64,000 bases of DNA from Phycisphaerae bacterium (GCA_013360585.1 JABWBH010000006.1:55349-119348); one strand, 5' to 3'; positions 7,490 through 17,703 are shown, counted from the first letter of the stretch. The notes: generated by a model from the sequence alone, not told the origin. Program-made: numbers and translations.

Positions 7490-8935
7490 ATGTTCAACGA
7501 GCGGTACCCTTACTACCTCGCGGGCCGGCCGATCTTCGACGGGCCTGAGCTGACTGTCGTGAACAAGTACACGGGAGCGGCGGCGTGCCGCGTCGCGCTG
7601 GCGGACACGGCGGCGATCGACCGCGCGTTGACGGCGGCCGTTGCGGCGCTGGAGGTGACGCGGCGGATGCCCGCGTACCAGCGGCAGGGGGTGCTTGAGC
7701 ACGTGGTGCGCCGGGTGCGCGAGCGGCATGAGGAACTCAGCCGGGTGCTCTGCATCGAGGCGGGGAAGGCGATCCGGGACGCCCGCGGCGAGGTTACGCG
7801 GCTGATCGACACGTTTCGCGTGGCGGCGGAGGAGTCGGTGCGGATCGGGGGCGAGTTCCAGCCGCTGGACATCAGCGCGCGGGCAAGCGGCGTAATGTCG
7901 TTCTGGCGGCGCGTGCCGATCGGCGTGTGCAGTTTCATCGCGCCGTTCAATTTTCCGCTTAATCTCGTGGCGCACAAAGTCGCGCCCGCGATCGCCTGCG
8001 GCTGTCCCTTCATCCTCAAGCCCGCGTCGCGCACGCCGGTCAGCGCGATTCTGCTGGCGGAGATCCTCGCGGAAACGGAGTGGCCGGCGGGGGCATGCAG
8101 CGTCCTGCCTTGCAGCCGTGACGGCGCTGATCTTTTCACGACGGATGAGCGGATCAAGCTCCTGAGCTTCACGGGATCGCCGGATGTCGGGTGGGATCTG
8201 AAGGCGCGGGCGGGCAAGAAGAAGGTCGTGCTCGAGCTGGGGGGCAACGCGGGGTGCCTCGTTGACGAAGGCGTCGACGTGGAGCACGCCGCGGAGCGCC
8301 TGATCTTCGGCGCGATGTACCAGTCCGGACAAAGCTGCATCAGCGTTCAGCGGATCTTCGCGCACGAAAGCGTGTATGACGCGCTGAAGGGCGCACTGGT
8401 GCGCCGGGCGGGGGGGCTGAAGATGGGCGACCCGCTGGACGAGAACACCTTCCTGGGACCGATGATTTCGGAGGAGGATGCGCGGCGGTTGGAAACGTGG
8501 GTTCAGGAGGCGGCGCGGGGTGGGGCGCGGGTGTTGTGCGGGGGGCGCCGCCACGGCGCATTCTTTGAGGCGACGTTTCTCGAAAACGTCTCCCCCTCCG
8601 CGAAGGTCAATTGTCTCGAGGCATTCGGACCCGTGGCGACGCTGGCGCCGTTCCGCGACTTTCGCGACGCGGTGCGAGCGGTCAACGACAGCGCGTTCGG
8701 ACTTCAAGCCGGCGTGTTCACGCGGAACCTCGATCGGGCGTTCTACGCCTTCAACGAACTGGAGGTCGGTGGGGTGGTCATCAATGACGTGCCGAGCTTT
8801 CGCGTTGACTCGATGCCTTACGGTGGGGTCAAGGACTCAGGCCTCGGGCGCGAGGGCGTGCGCTTCGCAATCGAGGACATGACCGAAATCCGCCTGTGCG
8901 TGATGAACAACCTCGGGCGCGAGGATCGCGTGTAA
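7490..8935 (+). CDS. NAD(P)-dependent aldehyde dehydrogenase
   Basis: The 481-residue length and motifs fit the ALDH superfamily. The dinucleotide-binding region contains PFNFPLNLVAHK and ILKPASRTP; the nucleotide loop is FTGSPDVGWDL; the general base lies in LELGG (Glu about 249); and the catalytic cysteine is in SGQSCIS (Cys about 283). A late FGP.A..APF stretch and the C-terminal PYGGVKDSGLGREG are also standard. It oxidises an aldehyde to the acid; the arrangement resembles the lactaldehyde/glycolaldehyde/phosphonoacetaldehyde group, but substrate assignment is not possible here. It starts 30 bp after the toroid gene, so it may belong to the same sugar-related operon. Confidence 0.9.
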   Translation: MFNERYPYYLAGRPIFDGPELTVVNKYTGAAACRVALADTAAIDRALTAAVAALEVTRRMPAYQRQGVLEHVVRRVRERHEELSRVLCIEAGKAIRDARGEVTRLIDTFRVAAEESVRIGGEFQPLDISARASGVMSFWRRVPIGVCSFIAPFNFPLNLVAHKVAPAIACGCPFILKPASRTPVSAILLAEILAETEWPAGACSVLPCSRDGADLFTTDERIKLLSFTGSPDVGWDLKARAGKKKVVLELGGNAGCLVDEGVDVEHAAERLIFGAMYQSGQSCISVQRIFAHESVYDALKGALVRRAGGLKMGDPLDENTFLGPMISEEDARRLETWVQEAARGGARVLCGGRRHGAFFEATFLENVSPSAKVNCLEAFGPVATLAPFRDFRDAVRAVNDSAFGLQAGVFTRNLDRAFYAFNELEVGGVVINDVPSFRVDSMPYGGVKDSGLGREGVRFAIEDMTEIRLCVMNNLGREDRV

Positions 8936-8957
8936 GCGCAGTTCGGGAAACCCGGCG

Positions 8958-10202
8958 TCAGGGCTCCGCCGCCGCGTTCCGTCGAGTGTCTCGCCACTCC
9001 CGCCAGGCGGAGGCGTCAAAGCCGTGATTGACGCCGGTCAGCGCGATCAACGCCTCCTGCACTTCGGAGCGGTTCTGCGCCTTCGGCGGCGTCGCCGAAG
9101 CATCGATCAGGTCCACCCGGCGGGCAAGACCGGCGAAGGCGATCGTCGGCGGCGTCTCAACGACGCGGTCGTTCACCGCCGACCGCACCGGGTCGTTAAA
9201 CGTTTCGCCGAGTTGGCGGATGATCTCGGCCAGCGTCTTCCGCTCGCCGGGAAAGGCATCGGTTCGTAGTGCCGTGACCAGGTCATCGAACGCCGTCTCG
9301 TCTGCGACCCGTCCCAGCGCGACGGCCGCCCGGCGCACGACGTCATCCGTCTCGCAGCGCAGGGCCGATCGCAGCACGACGGTCACGCGCGAATCCCGCC
9401 TGCCGGCAAGTTGTTCCGCAGCGGATAGACGCACGCCGGCGTCGGGATCCGTCAAGGCCAGCACGACCAGGTGCGCCGCCGCGGCGTCGTCGTGGTGATG
9501 CTTCCCGAGAAACTCGGTCAGCAGAGCGCGATGCCGTGGCAGGCCCTCTCCCAGCAGTTTGCAGGCGCCGTCGATCGCCAGCGGCGACTCAATCCGCAGC
9601 AGGTGCGCCCGGCCTTCCTCGAACGACCTCGCGCCATCGCCGGCGCCGAGAAACGCATCACGCAGACCGTGAATGCGCCGCTGCCAGCCGGCGCGAACCT
9701 CCTCGACCAGCGCTTGTTCCCGTGTCTCGTCGGCGGATTCGCCCGGCGCGGTGCCCGCCCGAAACCAGACCTCGCCGAGACGCACGTATCCCGCCAGCTC
9801 CCGCGCCTCCGCATGCGTCGGATCCAGCCTCAGGGCGTCCGAAACATGCGCCCCCGCAAGCTTGACAAGATTACGATCGAGGCACCAACGAGCGAGTCCG
9901 ACGTGACGATCCGCGTCCGGATCCCTCGCCGACAGCAAAGCCCTGTATTCGTCAACGCGAGCCGGAGCCGCCACGCGCCGCCGCACAACGATTGCGGGAA
10001 CGTCGATGCTCCCCGCGAACGACTCGACTCGGAAGGCGTTGTCCGCATCCGAGATGATCTTGCCCTCGATGACGCCAGTTGACAGGTGCAATTCATCACC
10101 GCGAACTGGTGCCAACGCCAGGTACGGCGCAATCGACGCGAAGACGAAGATTTCGACGCTGCGGGGAATGCGTCGTGACCTGGGGTTAAACCGGACGGTC
10201 AC
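8958..10202 (-). CDS. exported HEAT-repeat protein
   Basis: I start at GTG 10202, preceded by AGGAAGGAG at eight bases, giving 414 residues; a longer frame would run into the upstream mtaB gene. The N-terminus has a basic patch followed by a hydrophobic segment (about 13-28), so the protein is probably exported. Residues about 20-75 are a beta-rich domain, 75-130 a TPR-like helical region, and about 215-310 contain HEAT-type repeats with the usual DPDAGVRLSAAEQLA and DDVVRRAAVALGRV patterns. HEAT arrays are protein scaffolds. It lies 25 bp after mtaB and is likely cotranscribed. Function unknown. Confidence 0.7.
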   Translation of the reverse strand: MTVRFNPRSRRIPRSVEIFVFASIAPYLALAPVRGDELHLSTGVIEGKIISDADNAFRVESFAGSIDVPAIVVRRRVAAPARVDEYRALLSARDPDADRHVGLARWCLDRNLVKLAGAHVSDALRLDPTHAEARELAGYVRLGEVWFRAGTAPGESADETREQALVEEVRAGWQRRIHGLRDAFLGAGDGARSFEEGRAHLLRIESPLAIDGACKLLGEGLPRHRALLTEFLGKHHHDDAAAAHLVVLALTDPDAGVRLSAAEQLAGRRDSRVTVVLRSALRCETDDVVRRAAVALGRVADETAFDDLVTALRTDAFPGERKTLAEIIRQLGETFNDPVRSAVNDRVVETPPTIAFAGLARRVDLIDASATPPKAQNRSEVQEALIALTGVNHGFDASAWREWRDTRRNAAAEP

Positions 10203-10227
10203 GTGCGGGCGCTCCTTCCTGACGAGA

Positions 10228-11787
10228 TCACGCGGATAACGTCGGCATCGCGTGATCGGTCTTCCCGCCGTCGAGAAGCGTGCCGTGGGTTCGTCCCGGC
10301 GAGACGCGGTCGATCCGGACAAGACACACGTCCGAGGGACGCGCGTCGGCGGACTCGAAGCAGACTTCGAAATGACGATCCGCGCGTCCACGCCGAAGAT
10401 CGTTGGATCCGATGACGACTGCGTCAAGGCGGGGCGGCCCGGATTCGACAATGACGCGCTCGGTTTGACCCAGAAACTGGCGGCGGAACGCCAGCGACAG
10501 TTCAGACTTGAGCACGGCAAGCCGCGTCAGACGCTCGTCAACAACGGGCGACGGCACGAACTGGTCTGACCACTTCGCGGCGGCGGTCTGCCGGCGCGGG
10601 CTGAAAGGAAAGGCGTGAATGTCGCAGAAGCCGGCCTGGCGCGCCACGGCGAGCGTCGCCTCGAAGTCCGCGTCCTGCTCCCCCGGGAACCCGACAACAA
10701 TGTCCGTGGTGATCGCCGGCCGGTCCAGAGCGTCTCGAACCCGGCGCGTAGTTTCAAGGAAGTCCTCGACGGAGTACTGCCGGTTCATTCGGCGGAGGAT
10801 TTCGGCGCTGCCGGATTGAAGCGGGAGATGCAGGTGCGGCACGCAGACTTTGCTTGATCGCAATGCATTAAGGAGTGACTCATCCAAGTCGCCCGGTTCA
10901 AGACTTGAGAGGCGGAGCCGCAGGAGGCCTGGGGTTTTTGCAATCGCACAAACGAGCCGCGCAAGCGGTGAGTCCGACGATGCAAACCTTTTTCGGACAG
11001 CGGTTTCGCGTCCGAAGGCTCCCAGGTAGATGCCGGTCAGGACGATCTCGCGGTATCCCGTGTAAATCAGCGCCCGCACCTCTTCAAGGATGATGTGCTC
11101 CGGTTTCGAGCGCGGAGCCCCGCGCAATCTCGGGATAATGCAGTAGGTGCAATGCGCGTCGCATCCGTCCTGCACTTTCAGGAACGCCCGTCGGTGTCCC
11201 TCAAAGCGATGAATCTTTGTAACGAAAGGGAAACGCGTCTTGACATTGTGCCGATCAAGCGGGATAGTCTTGTTGGTTCTCGTCGGGAGTTGTTGGGAAG
11301 GTTCTGGTCGCGTCAGTTCTCGAACCGACATCGGACTTATAAGCCAGTCATCTCTTTCATCCGTCTGACGCGGCGGAGCGGCTCGAACGACGTGAACCGG
11401 GTCGGTGGGTGCATCGACATCGGCGCGGGGGTGGGTTTCCCCGCGTAAACGTTCAAGGAGCCGAATCAGCGTTTCCGTCACATCCTGTTGGTGGCCGACG
11501 ACGGCCTCGACGCCGGGGATCGCCCTGAATGCGTCGGGTGCGTCTGTTGCGGCACATCCGACGACGATGACGCGCGTCCGTCCGCGACTGACTAGCTTGC
11601 GCACGGTCTGACGACTTTTTCGTGACGCCTGCCCGGTGACGGCGCAGGTGTTCACGATCGCCAGATCCGGGGGTTCGCCGTCGGCGGCGGGTGTCATCCC
11701 GCTTGCGTCGAGCAGCTCACGCAAGGCCTGCGACTCGTACTGGTTGACTTTACATCCTAAAGTCACCAGTTGATACTTGTTGAACAT
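10228..11787 (-). CDS. mtaB: tRNA (N6-threonylcarbamoyladenosine37-C2)-methylthiotransferase
   Basis: A radical-SAM methylthiotransferase that makes ms2t6A in tRNAs reading ANN codons. The N-terminal UPF0004 domain carries the three cluster cysteines (Cys12 in TLGCKVNQYES, Cys48, Cys78). The radical-SAM site is CDAHCTYC (Cys209, 213, 216). TLGCKVNQYES and the CDAHCTYCIIP spacing identify MtaB rather than MiaB or RimO. At 519 residues it is longer than the usual 430-450; an extra segment lies between the two cluster domains (about 118-185). A TRAM-like C-terminal region follows. A TATACT -10 box at 11797-11802 gives a very short leader. Confidence 0.9.
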   Translation of the reverse strand: MFNKYQLVTLGCKVNQYESQALRELLDASGMTPAADGEPPDLAIVNTCAVTGQASRKSRQTVRKLVSRGRTRVIVVGCAATDAPDAFRAIPGVEAVVGHQQDVTETLIRLLERLRGETHPRADVDAPTDPVHVVRAAPPRQTDERDDWLISPMSVRELTRPEPSQQLPTRTNKTIPLDRHNVKTRFPFVTKIHRFEGHRRAFLKVQDGCDAHCTYCIIPRLRGAPRSKPEHIILEEVRALIYTGYREIVLTGIYLGAFGRETAVRKRFASSDSPLARLVCAIAKTPGLLRLRLSSLEPGDLDESLLNALRSSKVCVPHLHLPLQSGSAEILRRMNRQYSVEDFLETTRRVRDALDRPAITTDIVVGFPGEQDADFEATLAVARQAGFCDIHAFPFSPRRQTAAAKWSDQFVPSPVVDERLTRLAVLKSELSLAFRRQFLGQTERVIVESGPPRLDAVVIGSNDLRRGRADRHFEVCFESADARPSDVCLVRIDRVSPGRTHGTLLDGGKTDHAMPTLSA

Positions 11788-11906
11788 GCTCTGCTGAGTA
11801 TACCGGAGGATGATTCGTCAGGCGCGTCACGGGGCGGCCGGCGGCGGGACAACCTGGGGGTTACGGCGGCAGCGAAGCTTGACGATTGACGAAGGAGAAC
11901 TACGGG

Positions 11907-14129
11907 ATGGCCGGTCTGAAATCCGTCTGGGGGATAGACGTCGGGCGAAGCGCGCTGAAGGCGATCCGACTGCGGATCGGGGCGGAGGGGGAGGTGGAGA
12001 TGGTGGGCCACGACTACGTGGAGCACCCGAAGATTCTCTCCCAGCCGGATGCGGACAAAGAGGAGTTGATCGCCAACGCCCTCGAGAAGTTCCTCTCCCG
12101 CAACGACATCTCGAACGACAAGGTGGCGATCAGCGTCCCCGGTCAGCACACCCTCGCCCGCTTCACGAAGCTTCCGCCCGTCGACGACAAGCGCATTCCG
12201 GACATCGTCAAGTATGAGGCCGACCAGCAGATTCCCTTCGACATGGATGAGGTCATCTGGGACTACCAGACCTTCAAGGACGAGGATTTGCCGGACGTCG
12301 AGGTCGGCATCTTTGCGATGAAGCGGGAGCAGATTCGCGCGCACATGCTGCCCTTCGAGCAGCTCGGGATCGAGCCGATCCTCGTGCAGAGCGGTCCGCT
12401 GGCGGTTTACAACGCGGTGCATTTCGAGGATCTGCTCAAGGCCGGGGAGACGACGATTATTCTGGACATCGGATCCGAGACGACGGATCTGATCATCTCG
12501 ACGCCGCAGTCGCTGTGGACGCGGACGATCCCGATCGGTGGCAACCGGTTTACCGAGGCGCTGGTCAAGGCGTTCAAGCTTTCGTTCTCGAAGGCGGAGA
12601 AGCTGAAGCGGGAAGCGGCGAAGAGCCGCTACGCCCGGCAGATTTTTCAGGCGATGCGCCCGGTCTTCAATGATCTCGTGCAGGAGCTTCAGCGGTCGAT
12701 CGGGTTTTATTCCTCGACGCACCGGGGGGCGCGGATCGAGCGGATCATCACGCTGGGCAACGCGTGCAAGCTGCCGGGACTGGTGAAGTACCTTCAGCAG
12801 AACCTCGGGTATGACGTGGAGGAGCCCTCGGCGTTTAAGAAGCTCAGCGGATCCGAAGCGGCGAAGGCGCCGCAGTTTACATCAGAGATTCTCAGCTTCG
12901 CGGTCCCTTACGGATTGGCGCTTCAGGCGCTGGATCAGGCGAAGATCACGTCGAGCCTGCTTCCGATGGAGATCGCCAAGCAGGTGGTCTGGCAGAAGAA
13001 GCGTCCCTTCATCGCCGCGGCGGCGGCCTGCCTCGTCCTGGCGGGCGGAACGGTGTGGATGCGCTATCTGATGGACAACAACGCGCTGGCGGCCGGTCGC
13101 AGCGACCGGGCGATTACGCAGGTCAGCGACGCGGAGGCGCGGACGATCGTCGAGAGCGGACCGCCCGTGACGTACACGAAGCGGCAGCGGGCGCAGGCGA
13201 TCCTCGCCGCCGGCAACGCGTTCAAGCGCAAATACAACGAACTGAAGAGTCAGGGCGAGACGGAGCGGGCGCAAAGCGAACTGCTCGTCGCGCTGCAGAA
13301 GGACCGGGCGTTCGTACCCGCGATCCTGAACGCGATTCACTCCGCCCTTCCGCAGAACCTCGAGCCCTACGGTACGGCGGAGACGGTCGAGCAGTATCTG
13401 GCGGCTGTGAAGGGTGGGGCGGTGGTTCCCCGTCCCCAGCGCAAGGAGGTGCATATCTCCAGCTTCGACTTCGAGCTGGTGATCGGTCTCAGCGGAGTCG
13501 AGCTTCCGCCGTGCAAGCTCAACCTGGCGCCGAACTTCGCGCTTGGCGAATCCGACACGTACGACGGGTTCTGGGTTCGGATGGTATGCACGACGGCCAA
13601 CCAGGCCGGGGACAAATTTATCGAGAAGGAGTTCCTCGAGCGTCTGCTGGACAACGGCGCGAAACCCAAGCAGGGCTTCTTCATCAACCGGGTTCACCTG
13701 ACGGACTGGCATGAGCTGGATCCGGCGAAGACCCGCAGCGAGTCGGCGGCGCCGGAGATGGCGCGTGGCGGCGCAGCGGCGGCGGGTGCGCCGCGTCCGG
13801 GTGTGGGGCGCGGCGGCGAGCGTCCGGAGGACGCGGGCCTGGACGACGAACGCATCAACAATGAACTCGCTCAGTTGTTCGGCAACAAGGGCGGCATGCC
13901 CAGCGGAGGACGCCGACCGACGCGGTCGCAGCCGGCGCAGCTTACGGCGCAGGCGACGCCCGGTCAGGAGAAGAACCTCGACTACGTGACGGAAGAGGAG
14001 TTGAAGGGCGGACTGGAGTTCACGGTCGTGCTTGAGGTGCTGATCGGCGACGCCCCGGTTTCGGAGGAGGACGCCGCGGACACGAGTGATGAGAACGCCG
14101 GCGGCGCGGACGAGGGTGACGGCGGCTGA
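11907..14129 (+). CDS. pilM: PilM-type actin-like ATPase with membrane and C-terminal extension
   Basis: ATG 11907 follows AAGGAG at ten bases; 740 residues. The first 360 residues are a PilM/FtsA-like actin fold: WGIDVGRSALKAIRL (phosphate 1), VAISVPGQHTLARF, ILDIGSETTDLII (phosphate 2) and ITLGNACKLPGL (adenosine motif). A single membrane helix (about 366-386) and a 350-residue C-terminal region follow, including an Ala/Gly/Arg-rich linker and an acidic tail. Classical PilM is about 350 residues and soluble, so this looks like PilM fused to a PilN-like bitopic half. It leads a three-gene membrane cluster (17-bp and 70-bp gaps). Confidence 0.8.
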   Translation: MAGLKSVWGIDVGRSALKAIRLRIGAEGEVEMVGHDYVEHPKILSQPDADKEELIANALEKFLSRNDISNDKVAISVPGQHTLARFTKLPPVDDKRIPDIVKYEADQQIPFDMDEVIWDYQTFKDEDLPDVEVGIFAMKREQIRAHMLPFEQLGIEPILVQSGPLAVYNAVHFEDLLKAGETTIILDIGSETTDLIISTPQSLWTRTIPIGGNRFTEALVKAFKLSFSKAEKLKREAAKSRYARQIFQAMRPVFNDLVQELQRSIGFYSSTHRGARIERIITLGNACKLPGLVKYLQQNLGYDVEEPSAFKKLSGSEAAKAPQFTSEILSFAVPYGLALQALDQAKITSSLLPMEIAKQVVWQKKRPFIAAAAACLVLAGGTVWMRYLMDNNALAAGRSDRAITQVSDAEARTIVESGPPVTYTKRQRAQAILAAGNAFKRKYNELKSQGETERAQSELLVALQKDRAFVPAILNAIHSALPQNLEPYGTAETVEQYLAAVKGGAVVPRPQRKEVHISSFDFELVIGLSGVELPPCKLNLAPNFALGESDTYDGFWVRMVCTTANQAGDKFIEKEFLERLLDNGAKPKQGFFINRVHLTDWHELDPAKTRSESAAPEMARGGAAAAGAPRPGVGRGGERPEDAGLDDERINNELAQLFGNKGGMPSGGRRPTRSQPAQLTAQATPGQEKNLDYVTEEELKGGLEFTVVLEVLIGDAPVSEEDAADTSDENAGGADEGDGG

Positions 14130-14146
14130 GAAGGAGACGGACGCGG

Positions 14147-15439
14147 ATGGATTTCATCAAGCGACAGTTGTTCTTTCTGATTTGCGGGGTTGCGGCGCTG
14201 GGGGGGATCGCCCTCGGCGTCACCGGGATGAGCAAGCTCAGCGAAGTGAAGACGCAGATGGAGGACGCGGTGCGTCTTTACGGGGAGCTGACTTCGCTCC
14301 CGAGCGGCGCCGCCAACTCCCGGTTCATCGAACTCGAACAGGCGCGCATTGCGCGACAGCGGGCCGCATTCGACGCCCTGGTCGACCAGGTCGATGCGTT
14401 GCAGCCGTATGAACCCCTGCTGGAGGACTTCTTCCCCTCGCCTGCGGCCGACAAGGTCGAGCGCGACATGCTCCTTGAGTTCCGCACACGGTATCAGGCC
14501 GCGGTCCGCGACCTTTATGTGCGCCTCAACGCCGGGCAGCGGGCGACCACCGTCGAAGTGCAAAAGGCCGCGGAGGAAATCCGCATCGAGGAGCAGCAGG
14601 CCAAGGCGTTCAGCCAGGGCGGCGCTCCGGCGGAAGCCGAGCCGGCGTACACGAACGCCGGCGTGCTCACGCAGGCGGGGGCGCGGCTCAACGCGGATGC
14701 CCGCGCAAACCTTGAAAAGGCGCAGATGCTGTTCTGCTACGCCGAACCGTTGCTGGCGGAGATCCCCGCGTTCGAGTTCAGCAGCAAGCTGGAGGGGAGC
14801 AGCCGCTACGAGGTTGATTTCACGGTGTCCGACTGCTGGGACGCCCAGATGAAGCTCTGGATCACGCAGGACGTCGTCGACGCTCTGGCGCGCGTAAACG
14901 CGCAGGCGGCGGACGCCCTGGTGGCGAAGGGACAGGCGCCGTGGGTCGGCGTGCTGCCCGTGAAGGACATTATCTCGATCCGGGTGTGCCGGGACGTGAT
15001 TCAGGGGGCGCTCGCCGAAGGGGCGACGCCAGACCTGGGGATGCCGCAGGGCGTCGGAGCGGCCGACCCGGTCTGCGCGACGGATGTCTCGTTCGCCAAC
15101 CGGTACTCGGAAGACGGCTCGATGTTCGACGTCGTGCAGTTCACGCTTAAGCTGGTCGTGGATCAGCGCGACCTGCTGCAGGTGATTCGCGAAATCAGCA
15201 AGGACCGGTTTCACACACTCTTGCGCTGCTCCTACGTGGCGGTTCCGCCCGACCCGTCAATGCGCGGGAAGATCTACGGCGCCGAGCCGGTGGTGAAGGT
15301 GGTCCTGGATTTTGAGACGCACATGCTGGCGGACAAGTACCGGCGGCTGATGCCCGATGACATTCTGGAAGCCTACGGCTTTACGCGTCCGGCGGATGAG
15401 GATGAGCGTGAGGGCGAAAGTGAAGACGGCGGCGCGTAA
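14147..15439 (+). CDS. bitopic membrane protein of the PilM cluster (PilN/PilO-like position)
   Basis: ATG 14147 has GAAGGAG upstream; 430 residues. One membrane helix near the N-terminus (about 8-27), then a long alpha-helical, Ala/Glu/Gln-rich periplasmic region (30-200) and a mixed C-terminal domain (200-400) ending in an acidic tail. By position and topology it occupies the PilN/PilO slot, where such proteins align the inner-membrane platform, but it is twice the usual size and I see no family motif. Role inferred only from its place between the PilM-like gene and another bitopic protein. Confidence 0.6.
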   Translation: MDFIKRQLFFLICGVAALGGIALGVTGMSKLSEVKTQMEDAVRLYGELTSLPSGAANSRFIELEQARIARQRAAFDALVDQVDALQPYEPLLEDFFPSPAADKVERDMLLEFRTRYQAAVRDLYVRLNAGQRATTVEVQKAAEEIRIEEQQAKAFSQGGAPAEAEPAYTNAGVLTQAGARLNADARANLEKAQMLFCYAEPLLAEIPAFEFSSKLEGSSRYEVDFTVSDCWDAQMKLWITQDVVDALARVNAQAADALVAKGQAPWVGVLPVKDIISIRVCRDVIQGALAEGATPDLGMPQGVGAADPVCATDVSFANRYSEDGSMFDVVQFTLKLVVDQRDLLQVIREISKDRFHTLLRCSYVAVPPDPSMRGKIYGAEPVVKVVLDFETHMLADKYRRLMPDDILEAYGFTRPADEDEREGESEDGGA

Positions 15440-15509
15440 GACGGGCGTCGGACGCGAGACGAGATGATGCGAAGCCGCCCGCGGGAAGGCGGCGTGGAGG
15501 TCGGCGGAC

Positions 15510-17615
15510 ATGGCGAAACAAACGGTCAGCGCCCTTGAGCGGCATCTGGACAAGGGAATTCTCGGGGTGACGGGGTTCGTGCTGCTGGGTGCGGTGGCGA
15601 TGTTCCTGGTCAGCAGTCCGAACAAGGTCGAACTTTCCGGCGGAGACATCGTCACGCCGGGTACGATCGACGAGCAGGTCGAGCGACAGGCCGAGCGGGC
15701 GCTATCGAGCATTCAATCCGCTCGTCCGAAAGAAGCGGCGGAGGACGCGGACGCGCCGCCGCCGGACCTCGCCGTGTTTTCCGATATCTGTCAGTTCGCC
15801 GCGATTCCGCCGCAGTTGGCGCGGAGCGTCGGGTTTCTGCCCGTCGTTCCGATCTTCTCGAATGTCACGGCGGTCGCGGTCGAACTGGTGAAGCCCTTCC
15901 CGCTTCCGAAACCGGTGCTGGCGTCAGGACGAAGCTGTCTGGCGTTTGAGGAGGAGGTCTACTGGGCGCAGGGGATGGACGATTATCAGGACTTTCCCGA
16001 GGCGATCCGCGAGATGTCCGAGCCGGTCAACTGGGTGACGGTTTCGTCGTTGTGGAACCGTGAGGCGCAGGTCCGGGAGAACGCGAAGTCCTACCAGAAG
16101 GGACGCCAGCTCGCCGTGCTGGGCGGCATCGAACTCCAGCGGCGTACGCGCCGGGCGGACGGTTCCTGGAGCGAAGAGGACTGGCAGACGGTCGAGCCTT
16201 ATCTGCGGGCGAAGCTGCCGCCGATCGATGAGATCCCGATCGCGGTGGACGAGAAGACCGGACGGGCGGCTGCGACGGCGGAAAGCCTCCAGATTTCGAG
16301 TCAGACGCTCAGCCTGCTTCAGGATCCGATCGTGCAGATGAACATGCTCCGCCCGATCGTGGCGACGCCGGCGTGCGGCGACCCGTGGTCGTATCCGAAG
16401 ATCGAGGGGTCCGACCCGGTCTTTCAGGATGACGAGTATTTCTACCCTGAGGTCGACATCGGGTATGTGCCGTCGCCGGCGACGATGACGGACCGGTACC
16501 AGGTGACCGTCAAGCCGAAGTGGATTTCCGGCGTCACTCCCACCGAGACCGATGACTGCGGCGGGGACTGGAAGGAGCGCTTCAAGCTCGCGGAAGAGGC
16601 CTTCATGGACGCTTTGAAGCGCGGGGACAAGACGGTCGAAGCCAACGCGAACAACTACGTCGTGCAGTGCTACAACATCTGCATGGACCCGGAGGTGAAA
16701 GCCGCCGCGCTGAAAATCAAAGAAAAGATGGACAAGCTGTCGGCGCCGGGACCGGTTCCTTCAGGACCGAAGGCCCCGCCGGGAGTTCCGCAGAACCGAG
16801 CGGGCGACGTTGCGGTGGGGATCGCACATAAGCAGGAGCCGATCCAGCAGGTGTGGGCGATCGACGGCAACCGCGGCAGCGTGGTGGGCGGACGCACGTA
16901 TCAGTACCGCATCCGCCCGCTGCTCTACAACCCGTATTTCGGCAATCCGCAAGCGCTGAAGAATCCGCAGGACGCGAAGATTCCCTTTGTGCGCGGAGAT
17001 TGGTCGGAGCCGTCGGATCCGTTGTACATCGAGCCGGACACGCAGGTCTTCGCCCGCAGCGCGACCAAGGGGAAGGACGAGGTTTACCTCGAGATGTTCC
17101 GCTGGTTCGAGGGGGTGTGGGTGAAGCACAACCCGAAGTTCACGGTGGGCGACGCGCTGGTCTCTGATTTCCGCTGCGACGTGGCGGACGACAAGAAGGA
17201 GCTGGTGACGTTCAACGCGGACGCGGTGCTGCTGGATGTCGAGTTCGACCGCCCGTGGTGCGGGCGGGAGCGCGGGTCATCACGAACCGGGGTCAAGTTC
17301 GAGCCGCTTCCGGAAGGCGCCGCGGCGATCGCCTTGGTGGACGCCTCGGGCAACGTCGTCGAGCGGATCATCGACGTGGACAAAGTGACGCCGCGGAAAA
17401 AGCAGATTGAAGCAAAAGTGTTCAAGCCGCAGCCGAAACAACCGGAACCGACGGTGACCACGGCGCCGACCGGTCGCGGGCGCGGAGCGGTGCAGGGGCT
17501 CGGCTACACGGGTGCGCCCGTGGCGATGCCGGACGAAGCCCGGATGCGGGAAGGCGAGGGAAGCGAGCGGGGAGGCGGTCGGCGTCCCCCGCCGCCGCGC
17601 AGCAAAGGCCCCTGA
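15510..17615 (+). CDS. large bitopic membrane protein of the PilM cluster
   Basis: The 701-residue protein has a short cytoplasmic start, one membrane helix (about 15-33) and a large extracytoplasmic part. That part is mostly beta-rich with many aromatic and acidic positions; the last 60 residues are a Pro/Gly/Arg-rich disordered tail. A helical MDALKRGDKTVEANANNYV segment and a fibronectin-like RTYQYRIRPLLYNPYFG region are visible. No recognised family. Being third in the PilM cluster and followed by a terminator, it is probably a structural partner of the same envelope machine. Confidence 0.6.
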   Translation: MAKQTVSALERHLDKGILGVTGFVLLGAVAMFLVSSPNKVELSGGDIVTPGTIDEQVERQAERALSSIQSARPKEAAEDADAPPPDLAVFSDICQFAAIPPQLARSVGFLPVVPIFSNVTAVAVELVKPFPLPKPVLASGRSCLAFEEEVYWAQGMDDYQDFPEAIREMSEPVNWVTVSSLWNREAQVRENAKSYQKGRQLAVLGGIELQRRTRRADGSWSEEDWQTVEPYLRAKLPPIDEIPIAVDEKTGRAAATAESLQISSQTLSLLQDPIVQMNMLRPIVATPACGDPWSYPKIEGSDPVFQDDEYFYPEVDIGYVPSPATMTDRYQVTVKPKWISGVTPTETDDCGGDWKERFKLAEEAFMDALKRGDKTVEANANNYVVQCYNICMDPEVKAAALKIKEKMDKLSAPGPVPSGPKAPPGVPQNRAGDVAVGIAHKQEPIQQVWAIDGNRGSVVGGRTYQYRIRPLLYNPYFGNPQALKNPQDAKIPFVRGDWSEPSDPLYIEPDTQVFARSATKGKDEVYLEMFRWFEGVWVKHNPKFTVGDALVSDFRCDVADDKKELVTFNADAVLLDVEFDRPWCGRERGSSRTGVKFEPLPEGAAAIALVDASGNVVERIIDVDKVTPRKKQIEAKVFKPQPKQPEPTVTTAPTGRGRGAVQGLGYTGAPVAMPDEARMREGEGSERGGGRRPPPPRSKGP

Positions 17616-17703
17616 GGCGACGAAAAACGGGCCGCAGCCAGGGGAGACCGGGGGAACGCTTAGCCAACGTAAGACCCGGAACCGGGCAGCGGATTCGTGG
17701 AGG

